A stretch of 64,000 bases of DNA from Rutpela maculata (taxonomy: Eukaryota > Arthropoda > Insecta > Coleoptera > Cerambycidae): positions 412,564,547 through 412,628,546 of the forward strand of contig OW386285.2 of assembly GCA_936432065.2 (NCBI GenBank). The letters run 5' to 3'. The position numbers were made by a program, and so were the translations under genes. Under the pieces are notes generated by a model, which was given only the letters and a program-made list of their open reading frames with translations, searched no databases and was not told the DNA's origin. Positions 23,840 to 35,759 of the stretch are shown one piece after another (the stretch's first letter is position 1; each line of letters opens with the position of its first letter).

Positions 23840-24775
23840 TCCAAGGGCGAGTATAAGCCTCTCTTTTGGACAGCCCTCCACTGTATTTTACACAGAAATT
23901 CTGGCTATACTCGAATGTGTACGCGAGAATATTAAACGGCGATATGTGAACCAGCAGATCTCAGTTGCATCAGACAGTCAGTCAGACACTAAAGGCATTA
24001 GCCTTTAACAAGGTGTCTTCCAGACTGGATTGGGACTGCCACGAAGAGCTGAAAATTCGGGGCTAGCGGAACAGAGTTAGACTACTCTATGTGCCGGGAC
24101 ATACCAGTATAGACAGCAACGAAAAAACTGATGAACTTGTTAGACAAGAAGTAGCTAATATATTCTTTGGCCCAGAACCTGCGCTGGGCATCACATAAGG
24201 CTCAGCCAGAAGGGTGATCAAAGACTGAGTCAAGAGTAAACACAACGATTACTGGAGAGATATTCTAGTAAACCGACATAGGAAAACACTTATTAATGAA
24301 CTATGCCCAAAACAAACTAAAGGACTGCTCACAAAAAATAGTATGCAGTTGAGAACGATAACAGATCTTCTGACAGGACACTTTCCTGTTAAGAAGCACC
24401 TGCACATAATCCGAAAGTTTACTGGCGACCTTAACTGCACCGATAAGGTACCAGAAACTGTGGAGCATATTATATAAGACTGCGAAGCGCTGTACCGCAG
24501 AAGATATAATATTTACGGGTAAACATAAACAGGCCCAGAAACCATCAAAACTTGCCCATTTTCATACATGTCTCACCTTGTCAGTGGCACAGGGATATTA
24601 AAATGGTCAGTGTAAATTAAGACAGTGAGAGCACAATAAGTCCAGGAGGCTGCAGTACCCTCGGAGTATTTTGCAGGCGACCCCTGGGAGGAGGGGTTTT
24701 AGTCAGTTAGAATCTGACTCTTAGACCCATTCTAGTCATGGACAGGCCGAGGTGGTTCCCCCTCAAAAAAAAAGA
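23840..24775 (+). pseudogene. Decayed LINE 3' end with RNase H
   Basis: In shifting frames this reads as the same family as 11.95-12.87 kb. FQTEILAILECVREN and a VASDSQS block are followed by YVPGHTSIDSNEKTDEL, GPEPALGIT, LLTGHFPVKKHLH, then VEHII and DCEAL separated by a stop. Stops and indels occur throughout. The 3' part (about 24640-24761) ends in an A-run at 24766-24774, consistent with a LINE poly-A tail. Confidence 0.75.
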
Positions 24776-26210
24776 ACTTCCTTTAAATAAATTCATTAGT
24801 ACACGTCACTAAGTATAAAGTCCTTATAGTGGATCTGCTAATTACTTATCCATTCACCTCTTAGGATACCGGTCGTTCCTCGAATAGATCAAGAGTTTTG
24901 ACCTGTTAGCACCTTCAAATGACCCACTGTATTTCTTATACCTCAGTTTACAACAATGTAAAGTTTCAAGTCTTTATCTGAATTTTAAATGCACTCTCAC
25001 CTTCTAAATCCATCCCCGACACTCCTAGATTTTATTTCAATATTTTTTGCGATATTTCCACTACAAAATGTAGTCATCTTCAAATTTTCAGAATTTTGAC
25101 CCTCTAAGTCTTCACTTTGAACCACTCTGCGATGAAATCTACTGAGACTTGATAACTCCTGTACAAATTCATATGTGTTTCTTTAAATGTATCTATTTGT
25201 ATATGTATAATAACCACATCACCTCTATTGATCGCTCTTAAATTTCCATATTTTTCGCGGTGTCCATCCCGAATAAACCGATCTTCCACCACCTTTTAAT
25301 TAATTCAAATTCACGACATAATTACCACGAGTGATTGTATAACATGCCATAAAACAATTTTTATGGATTAAACCGCTATATCTGTTAATTAGGCTTTAAT
25401 TATTCAATTTGCATTTCAACGGAGCGTTTTCCAACTGTACTTTATTGTAAGTTGTTTGTCGCCCGAGGGCGCAAAACATAATAGCACGTTCTCTATAAAT
25501 TCATAACAATAATTGCATTATGTTATTTGTGTATTATGTCTGTAGAACATCCATCCAACCATTTAATCCTTTCTACCTCACCCAAGAGAATAGCGTTCTT
25601 CATCTGGACGACTGCCCTCTTCTATTTATGAGCAACCCCGTGGTTTTTACAAATGTAAAGTTGTAATTAACACACTCTGGAAATTTAAAAATTATAAGCT
25701 AGAGCTTTCAAGGTGTGTGGCAATTGTCGACAATGTGAATGATGATATTGTACTGAGTGTTTTTTATTTAACTTAAGGGCGTTCTCGCAACGCCAGGATT
25801 ATAACAGGGCGCCTTTCGTCCTGGAATAATATTTAATCCTATAAGTACAGCCTTCCTGTTCGTACACACAATTCTGCTGACGCGGTGGTATACGCGGAAT
25901 AGAACTGAAACGTATGTTTTTCAGTTTGGAGGGAAGGTGAATGCACTGACAGATTTATTATTTATAATGAAGGAAACAGAACTGTTTAATCATATGACTT
26001 CAGAAGTTACCCATTCTTCATTCTATGCCATATAATCACATAATTATTAGTGTTAAAAATCAGATTGCTCCAACCGATGATGTAGACATAAAAGCGAGTC
26101 CTAAGACCCATTGTTCTTGTTGTATTCTTTCTTTAATGGGTTGCTATTTAGAACTTCTTTAGGTGTTCCATGTGGTAGTTCAAGGATTCAGCTAGTAGCA
26201 GAATATTATC
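24776..26210. other. Low-repeat non-coding DNA
   Basis: No transposon ends or coding domains. The stretch 25320-25530 contains several sites of types bound by developmental factors: CATAAAA/TTTTATGG, TTAATTAGG, TTTAATTATT and a perfect octamer ATTTGCAT. Such sites also occur by chance in AT-rich DNA, so a regulatory role is only a possibility. Confidence 0.35.
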
Positions 26211-26211
26211 T

Positions 26212-27135
26212 ATTTATTTATTTAACAATACACTGCCTTTCAGAGCAAACCAATTACAGAACAGGACATAATAATTACTTATAAATATATAAAAAGAAAA
26301 TATGGATACATAAAAGTGTAAAATAGATAAATAGAAACAATCACAAAGACCAAACAAAAACTTTAACTTATACAGTTAATTTCTTTATCGCAGCTACATT
26401 GCATGGCAGAAGATCCCGTAACGGTCTTAAGATTATAGTTCTCACATATTTTGTACAGTAACTAGAATTTCTGAACGTCAGTTCTAGAGGTTGGCAGAGA
26501 GAATGTTGAAATTTGCCAAGAACCTGCTCTAGGTTCGAAAATTTAGTAAAATTACGATAGCACTACAATCCATTATAGTATTTGTATCACTTTAAAAAGA
26601 AATATTTGTTATGATATAATTCTGAGTCTCCATCTGTTTAAAAGTACAGTCCGAGGAAAATCAATAGCAGTATAAACGCCATCCTCCTTGTGAATGAAAG
26701 TCTTTAAGAAACGCCTTTCTCTATGTTTTGTATGTCTTCGTTATAATGAGTGTTCTAAAAGTGTCATTTTGGATGGTGTTTATATGACAATTAAGCTTAC
26801 TATCAAATGTTACAAACATTACGGAATTTTGATGGACGTGTAATCACTGAATCTTCTAAACAATAATTAAATTCGACAAGTTGATGTTTGTTAGTAAAAG
26901 TTGCACTTCCTTATATTCAACTATAATTTGTTCAAATTAACCCATTCATTAATTTTTATCAAGGACAGTTTGTAATGTCACACAATCATTAACATCATTT
27001 ACTTCATTCTACAACTTCATATCATCTGCGTATAAGAGACAATTGACACCCAATTCTACTGCAGTATTATTAATGAAAATATCAAAGAATAATGGCCCTA
27101 ATACAGAATCCTGTGGTACACCCGAATACGACAAG
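26212..27135 (-). pseudogene. LINE reverse transcriptase relic, minus strand
   Basis: On the minus strand from 27135: GVPQDSVLGPLFFDIFINN and LLYADDMKL (about 27020-27050) give the finger/palm and catalytic blocks. VTFDSKLNCHINTIQ follows with many stops. The 3' end at about 26212 carries a TAAATAAATA-type tail as seen from the minus strand. It is 5'-truncated and heavily mutated. Confidence 0.75.
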
Positions 27136-27250
27136 AATGGACAAGAATTTCGACAAGATGGCCGAAACGTCAAGCACTCAACCAAGTCTACGCAGAAGAA
27201 GACTCGGAAACCAGCAGCCAGATCACCAGCTCCGCGAAAGGCTTAGCACT
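27136..27250. repeat. Dispersed repeat shared with 21.5 kb
   Basis: Shares AAGTCTACGCAGAAGAAGAC and neighbouring blocks with 21508-21575. It sits exactly at the 5' break of the minus-strand LINE. Confidence 0.55.
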
Positions 27251-27798
27251 AGAAAAAAAAGGTATCACCTTCACTTTCTAAATGGTCCCTATACTTGCTC
27301 CCCAAAGGATATAAACTACCTCCACACCAAGAAATAGTAATATTTGAGAAAGTGTTGCTGATTTGTTTTTGAAACGAAGTGTTTTTATATTTTTGAGGTC
27401 GCCAATTACAAATCTGAAGTCAAAATTAAAGAATAGAAACTGGTGACCCTAATCGATGGAGGACTTGCTGAAGCAAGTGCTTTAGAGAAAAATTTTGAGC
27501 ATCTAGCGAAAAACATGAGATTTTCTTTAATTACCGGCTAATTACAGTAACAAAATGACGATATTTTTATTAAAAAAACGTAAGAGCACACATTTTTCGG
27601 TCATAACTTCTTTGCCTTTTAGTTTTAAATTGGATATAATCCACTTCAAAATTAGCAAACCGCTACAATATATAATATACCAGGTGCAACAGGATCAAGA
27701 AAACCCCCTTTTTTTCTTTAGTTTTGAAGATAATTGATTGAAATTTATCCCCGATATAAGTGACATTTCAAACGTTAATATTTTTTAAAATATAATTT
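27251..27798. other. AT-rich DNA, nothing recognised
   Basis: No gene or repeat structure seen. Confidence 0.4.
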
Positions 27799-29213
27799 TA
27801 CTTCCACATCCAGTGGAAGTATAGTAACGACAAAAAAAAAATTTGAAAATTTTATAGTTCAAATATGCTTAGAATGTCATGAAACGTCGAAATTTTAAGT
27901 TTGAGCGAAAAAAAAAATTCTATCTGTCTGTCGGTCTGTCTGTAACTTTTTCTTTGTGCGCACGATTATTCTGGAACCGTTGAAGATATTGACTTGAAAT
28001 TTGGTACTCCGCCGAAGGGTTGGAGGGTAAATTGGGGTAAATGGGGATAAATAGGTAAATCAAGCAGGTAAGGGTTCATAAAATTGGCATTTAGTATATA
28101 CAAGCGAAGCTAAGGTCTCAAAAAATTTTTGGCATTAGCCATCCCCATTACCCACCCCATTATTTGAGGGGATGAAAAAAAATTGTGATTTAGTGTATGT
28201 ACAAGAACCAAAAACCTCAAAATATTTTTTTACTTCATCCACCCCCACTACCACCCCCTATCCCCCACCCCACTACCGATGTGGGATATCGTTTTATGAG
28301 TTTTTGGAGTAGTCGATTTCAGATATTATATTATAAAAGTTCCATAAGCAATTATTTCCACATACAAAATTTTTTCGTTGTGAGAGACTTGGATAGAAAA
28401 TCTGGATGTGGAAGTAGTGATTCCTTGGGCAGCGGTTTTTAGTTTTCCATTTAAGTGTACCATGATGGTTCCGATTTATTCTAAATGACCCATGTAATGC
28501 TAAAAAATCGAAATCCTGTTAAAAAAACCGCTGCCCAAGGAATCACTACTTCCACATCCAGATTTTCTATCCAAGTCACTCACAACGAAAAAAAATTTGT
28601 GTGGAGATAATTGTTTATGGAACTTTAATAATATAATATTTGAAATCCTCTACCCCAAAAACCCATAAAACGATACCCCACATCGGTAGTGGGGTGGGGG
28701 TGGTAGTGGGGGTGTATAAAGTAAAAAATTATTTTGAGATTTCTGGTTCTCGTAGACACACTAAATCACTTTTTTTTTCATCCCCTTTAATAATTGGGTG
28801 GGGGTGGTAATGGGGGTGGCTAATGCCAAAATTTTTTTTGAAACCTTAGCCTCTTTTGTATATACTAAATACCAATTTTATGAACTCTTACCTGCTTGAT
28901 ATACCTATTTACCCCAAATCTACCCCAATTTACCCCCCAACTCTTTGACGGAATAAGATGAAAATATAATCTAGTTCTAGATCTCGTTAAAGTACATACG
29001 TGTACCAAATTTCAAGTCAATATCTCAAACGGTTCCAGAGTAAACGTGCGCACAAAAAAAAGTTATAGACAGACAAACCGACAGACAGACAGAAATTTTT
29101 TTTCACTCAAACTTAAAATCTCGACGTTTCATGAGATTCTAAGCCTATTTGAACAATAAAAATTTTAAAAAATTTTTTTGCCGTTACTATACTTCCACTG
29201 GATGTGGAAGTAA
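27799..29213. mobile_element. Palindromic element family B, 1.4 kb, arms about 640 bp
   Basis: The left arm (27801-28440) and right arm (about 28525-29211) are reverse complements over almost their whole length, around a unique spacer of about 85 bp. The ends read CTTCCACATCCAG and a TA flanks each side, suggesting a TA duplication. The arms include CTGTCTGTCGGTCTGTCTG, the GTGCGCAC block and C-rich tracts (CACCCCCACTACCACC). It carries no protein. Half copies lie at 4.9, 34.8, 35.8, 57.6 and 60.2 kb. Transcripts through it would fold into long double-stranded RNA. Confidence 0.85.
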
Positions 29214-29254
29214 TACCAAATTACCGGATTTATGAGCAAATAAAATTTATCAAA

Positions 29255-30105
29255 ATGATTTTTGGGCAAAACTCAATTTTTTCAAATGGAACCATATTGG
29301 TACCGTGGTACCATTTATTAGTACTATTAATAATTTGTGCTAATAGCTATCATTGCTCTAGCCATGCATTCGCTGGAAAAAAAAGTACTATTAATAAGGA
29401 ATTTATTCATATGCCGTATTAAAATATGCGATAAATACAAAATTACAGCGAAAAGAAGATAAGAAAATACAATTTCGTTCTAATTAAATGTTAAGAACCA
29501 ACTATCTAAGGTGCCTTTGAAAACAATGAACTATTTAGCTTGTCAAACATTTGTCGGCTTACTGGGATTTTATTGTGTCTTTCAAATAGTTCAAGGATAG
29601 TAATTGATTACCTATAACGGAGATTCGGAGAAACCGTAATTTCGACGAATGGTTCTGTGAGTTGGCCTCCAAGGTCACCTGATTTAACTCCCCTTGATTT
29701 CTTTATTTGGGGTCTTTTAAAAAATATTGTCTACGCAACCGCCGTTACAACCCGTGAAGACGTGGAGCGACGAGCAATTAATAGCATAATGGCCCAGCAA
29801 TTAGCCAACGTTCTTCGAGAAACAGCTATGTGAGTTCAGAAGTACATTGACGTTAATGGACAGCATTTTGAGCAATTGTAATGTTTTGTGTTCATTTTTT
29901 ATATTCCAAAGTCACCTTATGTATAACAAGATACTTACAACATAATTGTATTTTCTTATTTTCTTTTAACTGTCATTTTGTTTGTATTTATCGTACATTT
30001 TAATACGACATATGAATAAATTCCTTATTAATAGTACTAATAAATGGTACCACGGTACCAATATGGTTCCATTTGAAGAAATTGTTTTGCCCCAAAAACC
30101 ATGTT
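29255..30105 (+). mobile_element. Mariner-like element with long TIRs, internally deleted
   Basis: Inverted repeats of about 150-200 bp (29255-29470 and 29940-30105) begin TTTTTGGGCAAAAC. They include the near-palindrome GGTACCGTGGTACC and the block TAGTACTATTAATAA. Between them only the C-terminal part of a transposase remains. Confidence 0.8.
29655..29880 (+). pseudogene. Mariner/IS630-like transposase C-terminal fragment
   Basis: SVSWPPRSPDLTPLDFFIWG, then LLKNIVYATAVTTREDVERR and a C-terminal tail ending KYIDVNGQHFEQL. This is the last catalytic block and tail of the Tc1/mariner-IS630 family. One TGA (after RETAM) precedes the tail. The upstream two thirds of the protein are missing, so the element could only have moved with help from a full copy. 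It lies between long TIRs on the same element. Confidence 0.8.
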
Positions 30106-31110
30106 CCATGAATTTGTATAATATTTTTATACAATGCCAATTAATTATTTGATCATATTAGTTGCCTCTTAAAAGCCGTCTCTGGACTACACGTTGGAAT
30201 ATGTACCATACGTACATGATGATGACAGAAAGAAAATTCTGTCATCATCATCAAATATGTAATTATATTTTGAGGAAATGCAGTTGAAATAGATATAACA
30301 ACTGTCAACTTTTAAAATTCCCGACCTTCGACCTTTATCAAGGTAAAATTCTCCCGTCCTGTCCGAACTATTATGCATTCTAATGAATGCGGTGCAATTT
30401 GCGGCGGTTTAATGTTAACGACCCTACTAAGCGAGCCAATGCGAAATTAGGCGGATTGAAGACGAGCCAATTATGTTTAGTAGGAGTCAAAAACCCCATA
30501 ATTCGGGTGAACATCCGCTAAAAAGGGCCTATTTAAATTCGTATAATTTAAAATTTGGCCACCGACACACACATTTTGGTGAGCACGCGACCCCAAAACG
30601 TCGAATTTCCGGTTCGAGCGCGTTTCTAATTAAATAGATGATTTTTGTTTGCTTAGATAATCATTTAATAGTCCCCTTGTATTAGCTAACATGCCTAGCT
30701 GCCCTCCCTTTCCGAAAGATAATATCTAGATTTTATCTGTCATCGCACGCGCCCTTGTCCTCGCGATACTTAGGAATAATACCAATTTACTCTTCGAGAA
30801 GGCCATTGTGCAATTATGTATTGACTTCGATTGCATGATTACTTTAATTTGGATTTAATAACTACGACATTTGATTACTGTTTATGTGGGGTTACCCGAA
30901 CGGGATTATTGGTTTTTAACAATTTAGTCCGGTGATATTAAGAAAATGTTTCGAAAAGTTTTGGTACTAGCCAAAAATTAGTCTACCACCTACAGAATTT
31001 CCTCAGGAATCCGAAAAAAATAATGTTGAGTACTCAAAACGACGCATAAAATTTATTGGAACCAACGAAATTTCAATTGTCATATATAATATCATAATCT
31101 CATTTTGTCG
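30106..31110. other. Low-repeat non-coding DNA
   Basis: No transposon ends, no coding domain and base composition more even than the surroundings, especially at 30380-30800. It could be unique host intergenic or intronic sequence. No specific element can be named. Confidence 0.4.
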
Positions 31111-31120
31111 GCAAAATTTA

Positions 31121-31465
31121 ATGATTATTAAGAGAGTTTGTTGCTTGGCATCGCGATTGACATTGACAGATAAAAATAACGAGCCTCAGGCGAGTTATTT
31201 TTGTCAATGTCAATGTCATAATAATGAAAAAATGTTATGGAAGACAGGGACCAGCGCAGGCTTAAACTCAAATGAAATAATAGACGTTGATCTACTGGAT
31301 ACAAGTACACTAAGTTTAAGTACATGCGCGACTTCAACGCAGTGTTCAATAGTGGCAAAATCAGTATCAATAGTGGACGAAGCAGTACGAAATGTGAAAC
31401 CAGATAAAAATAACAGACTTCCTTTTTTATACCCAATCCTCACGGACATAACTTTACTGGAGTAA
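31121..31465 (+). pseudogene. Possible LINE ORF1 remnant
   Basis: An open frame of about 114 codons precedes and overlaps the endonuclease frame on the same strand. Its product includes CQCQCHNNEK, LLDTSTLSLSTCATS and VDEAVRNVKPDKNN. No zinc knuckle or coiled coil is clear. Its position suggests the 3' part of ORF1, but the sequence alone does not prove it. Confidence 0.35.
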
Positions 31466-34310
31466 AACACTATGGACTTACGCATTCTGACAGTGCTACA
31501 AGTCGAAACCCTAACTACATTACCTTTTGTCATCAAAACATCCAATGTATAGGAAACAAAATTTTACTACTGGATGAAATCTTTGTAAACAATAATTACT
31601 GTGATTTTTTATTAATTACTGAACATTGGCAAAATGAAGATAAATTAAATGAAATTAAACTTAGAAACTTTAGCTTGTGTAACTCATTCTGTAGATCTTA
31701 TTTAATACATGGCGGTGTGGCCATATACAAAAATGTAAACATAATGTAAACGATTTTTGCATTGAAGGCGTAATGGAATGTTGTAGTGTTAAGATTATCT
31801 CAAATAAAATTACCATAGTTGTCCTCTATCGGCCACCAAATGGCGACTTTCAACATTTTTTAACCTTATTAGGTGGCTTATTAACAAATACTTATAATGA
31901 AAAAGATTGTATAATCATTGGTGGAGACTTTAATTTAGATTTTTCAGTGCCAGGTGTTAACTTAACTCTCTTAATTGATCTCCTTGCCTGTTTTAATATG
32001 AACGTAAGAATAACAGCTCCTACAAGAGTAACCACTGTATCAAAAACATGTATTGATAATTTTTTAGTCTATTCAAATACCAACTATAAAGCTGGAGTGG
32101 TAAATATGTGTATCAGACCACTACTCACAATTTTTAACACTAGAAACTAAGATCACCCCAAAGCAAGAGAATAATAAGTATACCTATCGTAGACACTTTA
32201 GTTCGCAAAATGTAACGCGATTTCGTAACTATCTCAAACATGAAGACTGGCAGGATGTATTTGCTGAGAACTGTCCCGACATAGCCTTTGATATATTTGC
32301 AAAAATACTTTGACATTATTTTGAAATTTGTTTCCCGATAAAACGTTTTCTAACACATGTCAACAAAAAGAAGAATTTTAAATTAACACCTGAACTAACA
32401 AAACTAAAAAATAACGTGACTCTTTACAGTACATTAGCTGCGCATGATGCAAATTATGCGAAGATTAGTAAATATTTTAATAGAGTTTACAGAGACAAAT
32501 TACAACTTGCAAATAGGGAATATTATGATAATCAGATTTCAAAATCGGACAATAAATCAAAAACAATGTGGACCATAATTAATAATCTACAAAAGAAAAA
32601 TAAATGAGTGACATAGTTATGTATGAGGACAATTGTCAAATAGGTGAGCAGGAAGCTGCAAATAATTTTAATTTACACTTTACATCAGGCAATGAAAATA
32701 AAGAACACGCTTTTGACTTTCTTCAAGCTACTGTACCAATGTTCTGTCATTCAATTACTATGACTGAAATAAGCGAGGCAGATGTTATATCATCGATGGG
32801 TAAATTAAAAAATTCAACTTCTTGTGGCTTGGACAATATCTCAAATACTTTGTTAAAAAAATGTAGTCATGAGCTATGTAAACCTCTTACGTACTTATTA
32901 AATTTAGCTATAAATAAGGGTATTTTTCCCAGCAAACTAAAACAAGCCGTAGTAATCCCCATTTTTAAAAAAAGTGATCTAAACGATTACGATAATTACA
33001 GAGCAATAAGTTTACTCTCAAGCATTTCAAAACTTCTTGAGTTTATTATAAAAGAACAATTAACTTCATTCTTCTATCAAAACAAATTACTTTCCTCGTC
33101 TCAGCACGGTTGCACAAAAAATAAGAGTACCGAAACAGCTCTTTGTGAATTTCAAAATGTAATCGTAAATGCCTTAGATAATAAAAAACAAGTATTAGGT
33201 TTATTTATAGACTTTTCACGCGCTTTCGACTGCGTTGACCATTACTTATTGTTAACAAAATTGTCAAGGTATGGCGTGAGAGGAACTCCGTTGAATCTCC
33301 TGACTTCCTACTTAAAAAATAGAACAAGTTAAATAATAATGTAACAAGTACCAGTATTGACATAAAACAAGGCGTACCTCAAGGTTCAATACTTGGACCT
33401 CTATTATTTTTAATTTTTGCAAATGATATAATAAATTTCTTAAATAACAGTTCTCCATCAATTCACACTATTTGTTATACTGACGATACTAATATTATAA
33501 TAGTCGAAAAAGATCTGGTATCTCTTAAAATTGCAGCCGAGCATGTATATGAAAATGTAATTAAATGGTCAGAAAAGAACTTTTTGAATGTAAATAAAAA
33601 TAAAACAAAATCGATACTATTTAGAATGCGGGGACAGCTACAAGAATTTTGCCTTTTTGAAAACACTGAGTTTTAGGTGACTTCCACCGACTCGACAAAA
33701 ATATTGGGTATCGTATGTGACTACAAACTAAATTGGGTCTCACATATCGATGCACTATGTATTAAACTAAGCAGGAGTTGCTATGCTTTAAATTATATGG
33801 CTAAACATTGCAGTCCTAAGGTACTATTAACATTGTACTACGCCAACCTTCATTCTCATTTAAGATATGGAATAATTAACTGGGGAACGAGTACACAAAT
33901 AAGTAGAGTATTTCTAATACAGAAGTACGCTCTCCGAATTATTGCAGCACTCGAATATCGTCAGTCATGTCGTAATACATTTCAAAATCTTAGGATACTA
34001 ACCGTTGCTGGAATATACATACTGGAGGTTTGTACTTATGTTTACAAAAACCTCACCACGTTCTCGGCAAACCAACTGAACCACGATCATAATACGAGAT
34101 CGAGAGGGCTGTTGGCACCAAATAATTTTCGAACTTTTTTACCAAAAGAGTTTTCACTATATTGGCTGTAAACTTTACAACGAACTGAATGCAGAAATTA
34201 AAGGTTCCCCCAATGTTTATGTCTTTAAAAATAGGCTGAAAGAATTACTACTACAAAAAAACTGTTACACACTACAAGAATTCTTCTTACCACCTTCTAT
34301 TTCTACTTGA
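31410..34310 (+). pseudogene. LINE ORF2: APE endonuclease plus reverse transcriptase, broken
   Basis: The order of blocks is complete. ITFCHQNIQCIGNK, LLITEHW and HGGVAIYKN make up the endonuclease N-terminus. VVLYRPPNGDF, IIGGDFNLDF and the PTR/SKTCIDNF region follow. The linker is next, then the RT with SSMGKLKNSTSCGLDNIS, VVIPIFKKSD, NYRAISLLSSISKLLE, GLFIDFSRAFDCVDH and GVPQGSILGPLLFLIFANDI. The catalytic site reads YTDDT (about 33476), not the usual YADDT/FADDT. The C-terminus runs TKILGIVCDYKLNWVSHID to FLIQKYALRIIAAL. Frameshifts lie near 31750, 32105, 33325 and 34165 and stops at about 32311, 32605 and 33675, so no intact product is possible. There is no RNase H, as expected for the CR1/Jockey group. 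Confidence 0.85.
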
Positions 34311-34469
34311 ATTTTATTTATATGTGCATATTGACTTATACACGGGTACGTGTTCCTATATATTTTTGTTTATTTTTCTTTCTTGTTTGTTATACACATT
34401 TGTTATACTTACACCTCTATATGTTTAATTTTCTGACTTACACGTCTGTTTGTGACTATACATGTGTAT

Positions 34470-34598
34470 GTGCGTGTATATGTATGTGTATGTATGTGTG
34501 TATATGTTCATGTTGATTACGTTTACACTCATCTGTTTTATTTTTGACCCTTTCTTCTGTTATTGTACTTGTACTTTTAAATGGAAGAAATAAATAAA

Positions 34599-34633
<35 letters not shown>
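34470..34633 (+). repeat. TG/TA-rich tract and ATT microsatellite at LINE 3' end
   Basis: A GTATGTGTATGT-type tract (about 34455-34510) and an ATT repeat of about a dozen units (34595-34633) mark the LINE 3' end. Confidence 0.8.
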
Positions 34634-34635
<2 letters not shown>

Positions 34636-34824
34636 AATAAATATCTGAGATGTAGTTAACACAATTGCTAAGGAAGAAACCTATTTTAGTTTCAGTGAAA
34701 AAGATAGATTAAGCATTTTTGAAGATATGCTGATAGTCTAGGTGCCCGCGTACATAAAGGCAATTTATACATATCCTCTTATAACTTCTTGTATGGCATA
34801 ATTGCGCCTAGTCTACCACTTTTA

Positions 34825-35290
34825 CTTCCACATCCAGTGGAAACGACAAAAAAATTTTTTTTTATTTTTATTGTTCAAATAGGCTTAAAATGTCATGAAA
34901 CGTCGAGATTTTAAGTTTGAGCGGAAAAAAAATTTCTGTCTGTCGGTCTGTCTGTAACTTTTTTTTGTGCGCACGTTTACTCTGGAACGGTTTAAGATAT
35001 TGACTTGAAATTTGGTACACATATGTACTTTAACGAGATCTGGGACTAGATTATATTTTCATCTTGTTCCGTCGAAGGGTTGGGGGGTAAATGGGTAAAT
35101 CAAGCAGGTAAGAGTCCATAAAATTGGTATTTAGTATACAAAAGAGAAGCTAAGGTCTCAAAAAAATTTTTGGTATTAGCCACCCCCATTACCCCCCTTA
35201 TTAAAGGGGATGAAAAAAAATTGTGATTTAGTGTGTGTACTTACAAGAACCAAAAGCTTCAAAATATTTTTTTACTTTATCCACCCCCAT
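34825..35290 (+). repeat. Repeat B half copy (left-arm type)
   Basis: Starts CTTCCACATCCAGTGG and follows the left arm of the 27.8-kb palindrome through the CTGTCTGTCGG and GTGCGCAC blocks to the C-rich tract, where the minisatellite begins. Confidence 0.8.
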
Positions 35291-35705
35291 TACCAACGTT
35301 ACCTTGAGTGGTATGGATACGCAGTGGCTTTCCTCGACTACTATGGATGCGCAGTAAGTTTCCCCGAGTATTATGGATGCGCAGTGGCTTTCCTCGAATA
35401 TTTTGGATGCGCGGTGACTTTTTTCGAGTATTATAGATCGCAGTAGGTTACCTCAAGTAGTATGGATGCGCAGTGGGTTACATTAAGTAGTATGGATACG
35501 CAGTGGCTTTTTTCGAGTGCTATAGATGCGAAGTAGGTTACCTCAAGTGATATGGATGCGCAGTGGGTTTCTTCGAGTAAAATGGATGCGAGTGGGTTAC
35601 TTCGAGAAGTATGAATGCGCAGTGGCTTTACTCGAGTAAATTGGATGCACAGTGGGTTACCTCGAGTAGTATGGATGCGTAGTAGGTTTCCTCGAAGAAA
35701 ATGCT
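35291..35705 (+). repeat. 30-bp minisatellite, about 14 units
   Basis: A unit of the form AGTATGGATGCGCAGTGG followed by about 12 more bases (GTTACCTCG or GCTTTCCTCG) is repeated about 14 times with point changes. The open frame over it is repetitive (YYGCAV-type) and is a by-product of a repeat length divisible by three. Confidence 0.9.
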
Positions 35706-35759
35706 TGTAGTAGAGGCTTTACTTCTATCGTGTAGTTTATGGCACACAACGATTTTTTA

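Larger units (their letters stand above)
31121..34635 (+). mobile_element. Nearly complete, decayed CR1/Jockey-group LINE
   Basis: The element has a possible ORF1 remnant (31121-31465), an endonuclease-reverse transcriptase ORF (about 31410-34310) broken by frameshifts, a 3' UTR with a TG/TA-rich tract, and a terminal ATT repeat (34595-34633). It is the most complete LINE in the window. Confidence 0.8.

Noticed and set aside
31128..31545. Two minus-strand frames opposite the LINE 5' region
   Set aside because: They are shadows of the plus-strand LINE frame, with no motif of their own.
35210..35446. Repetitive 78-residue open frame
   Set aside because: It is generated by the 30-bp minisatellite and has no homology or start context.
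35291..35705. CRISPR-like regular repeats
   Set aside because: Units are contiguous without unique spacers and the genome is eukaryotic; this is a minisatellite.
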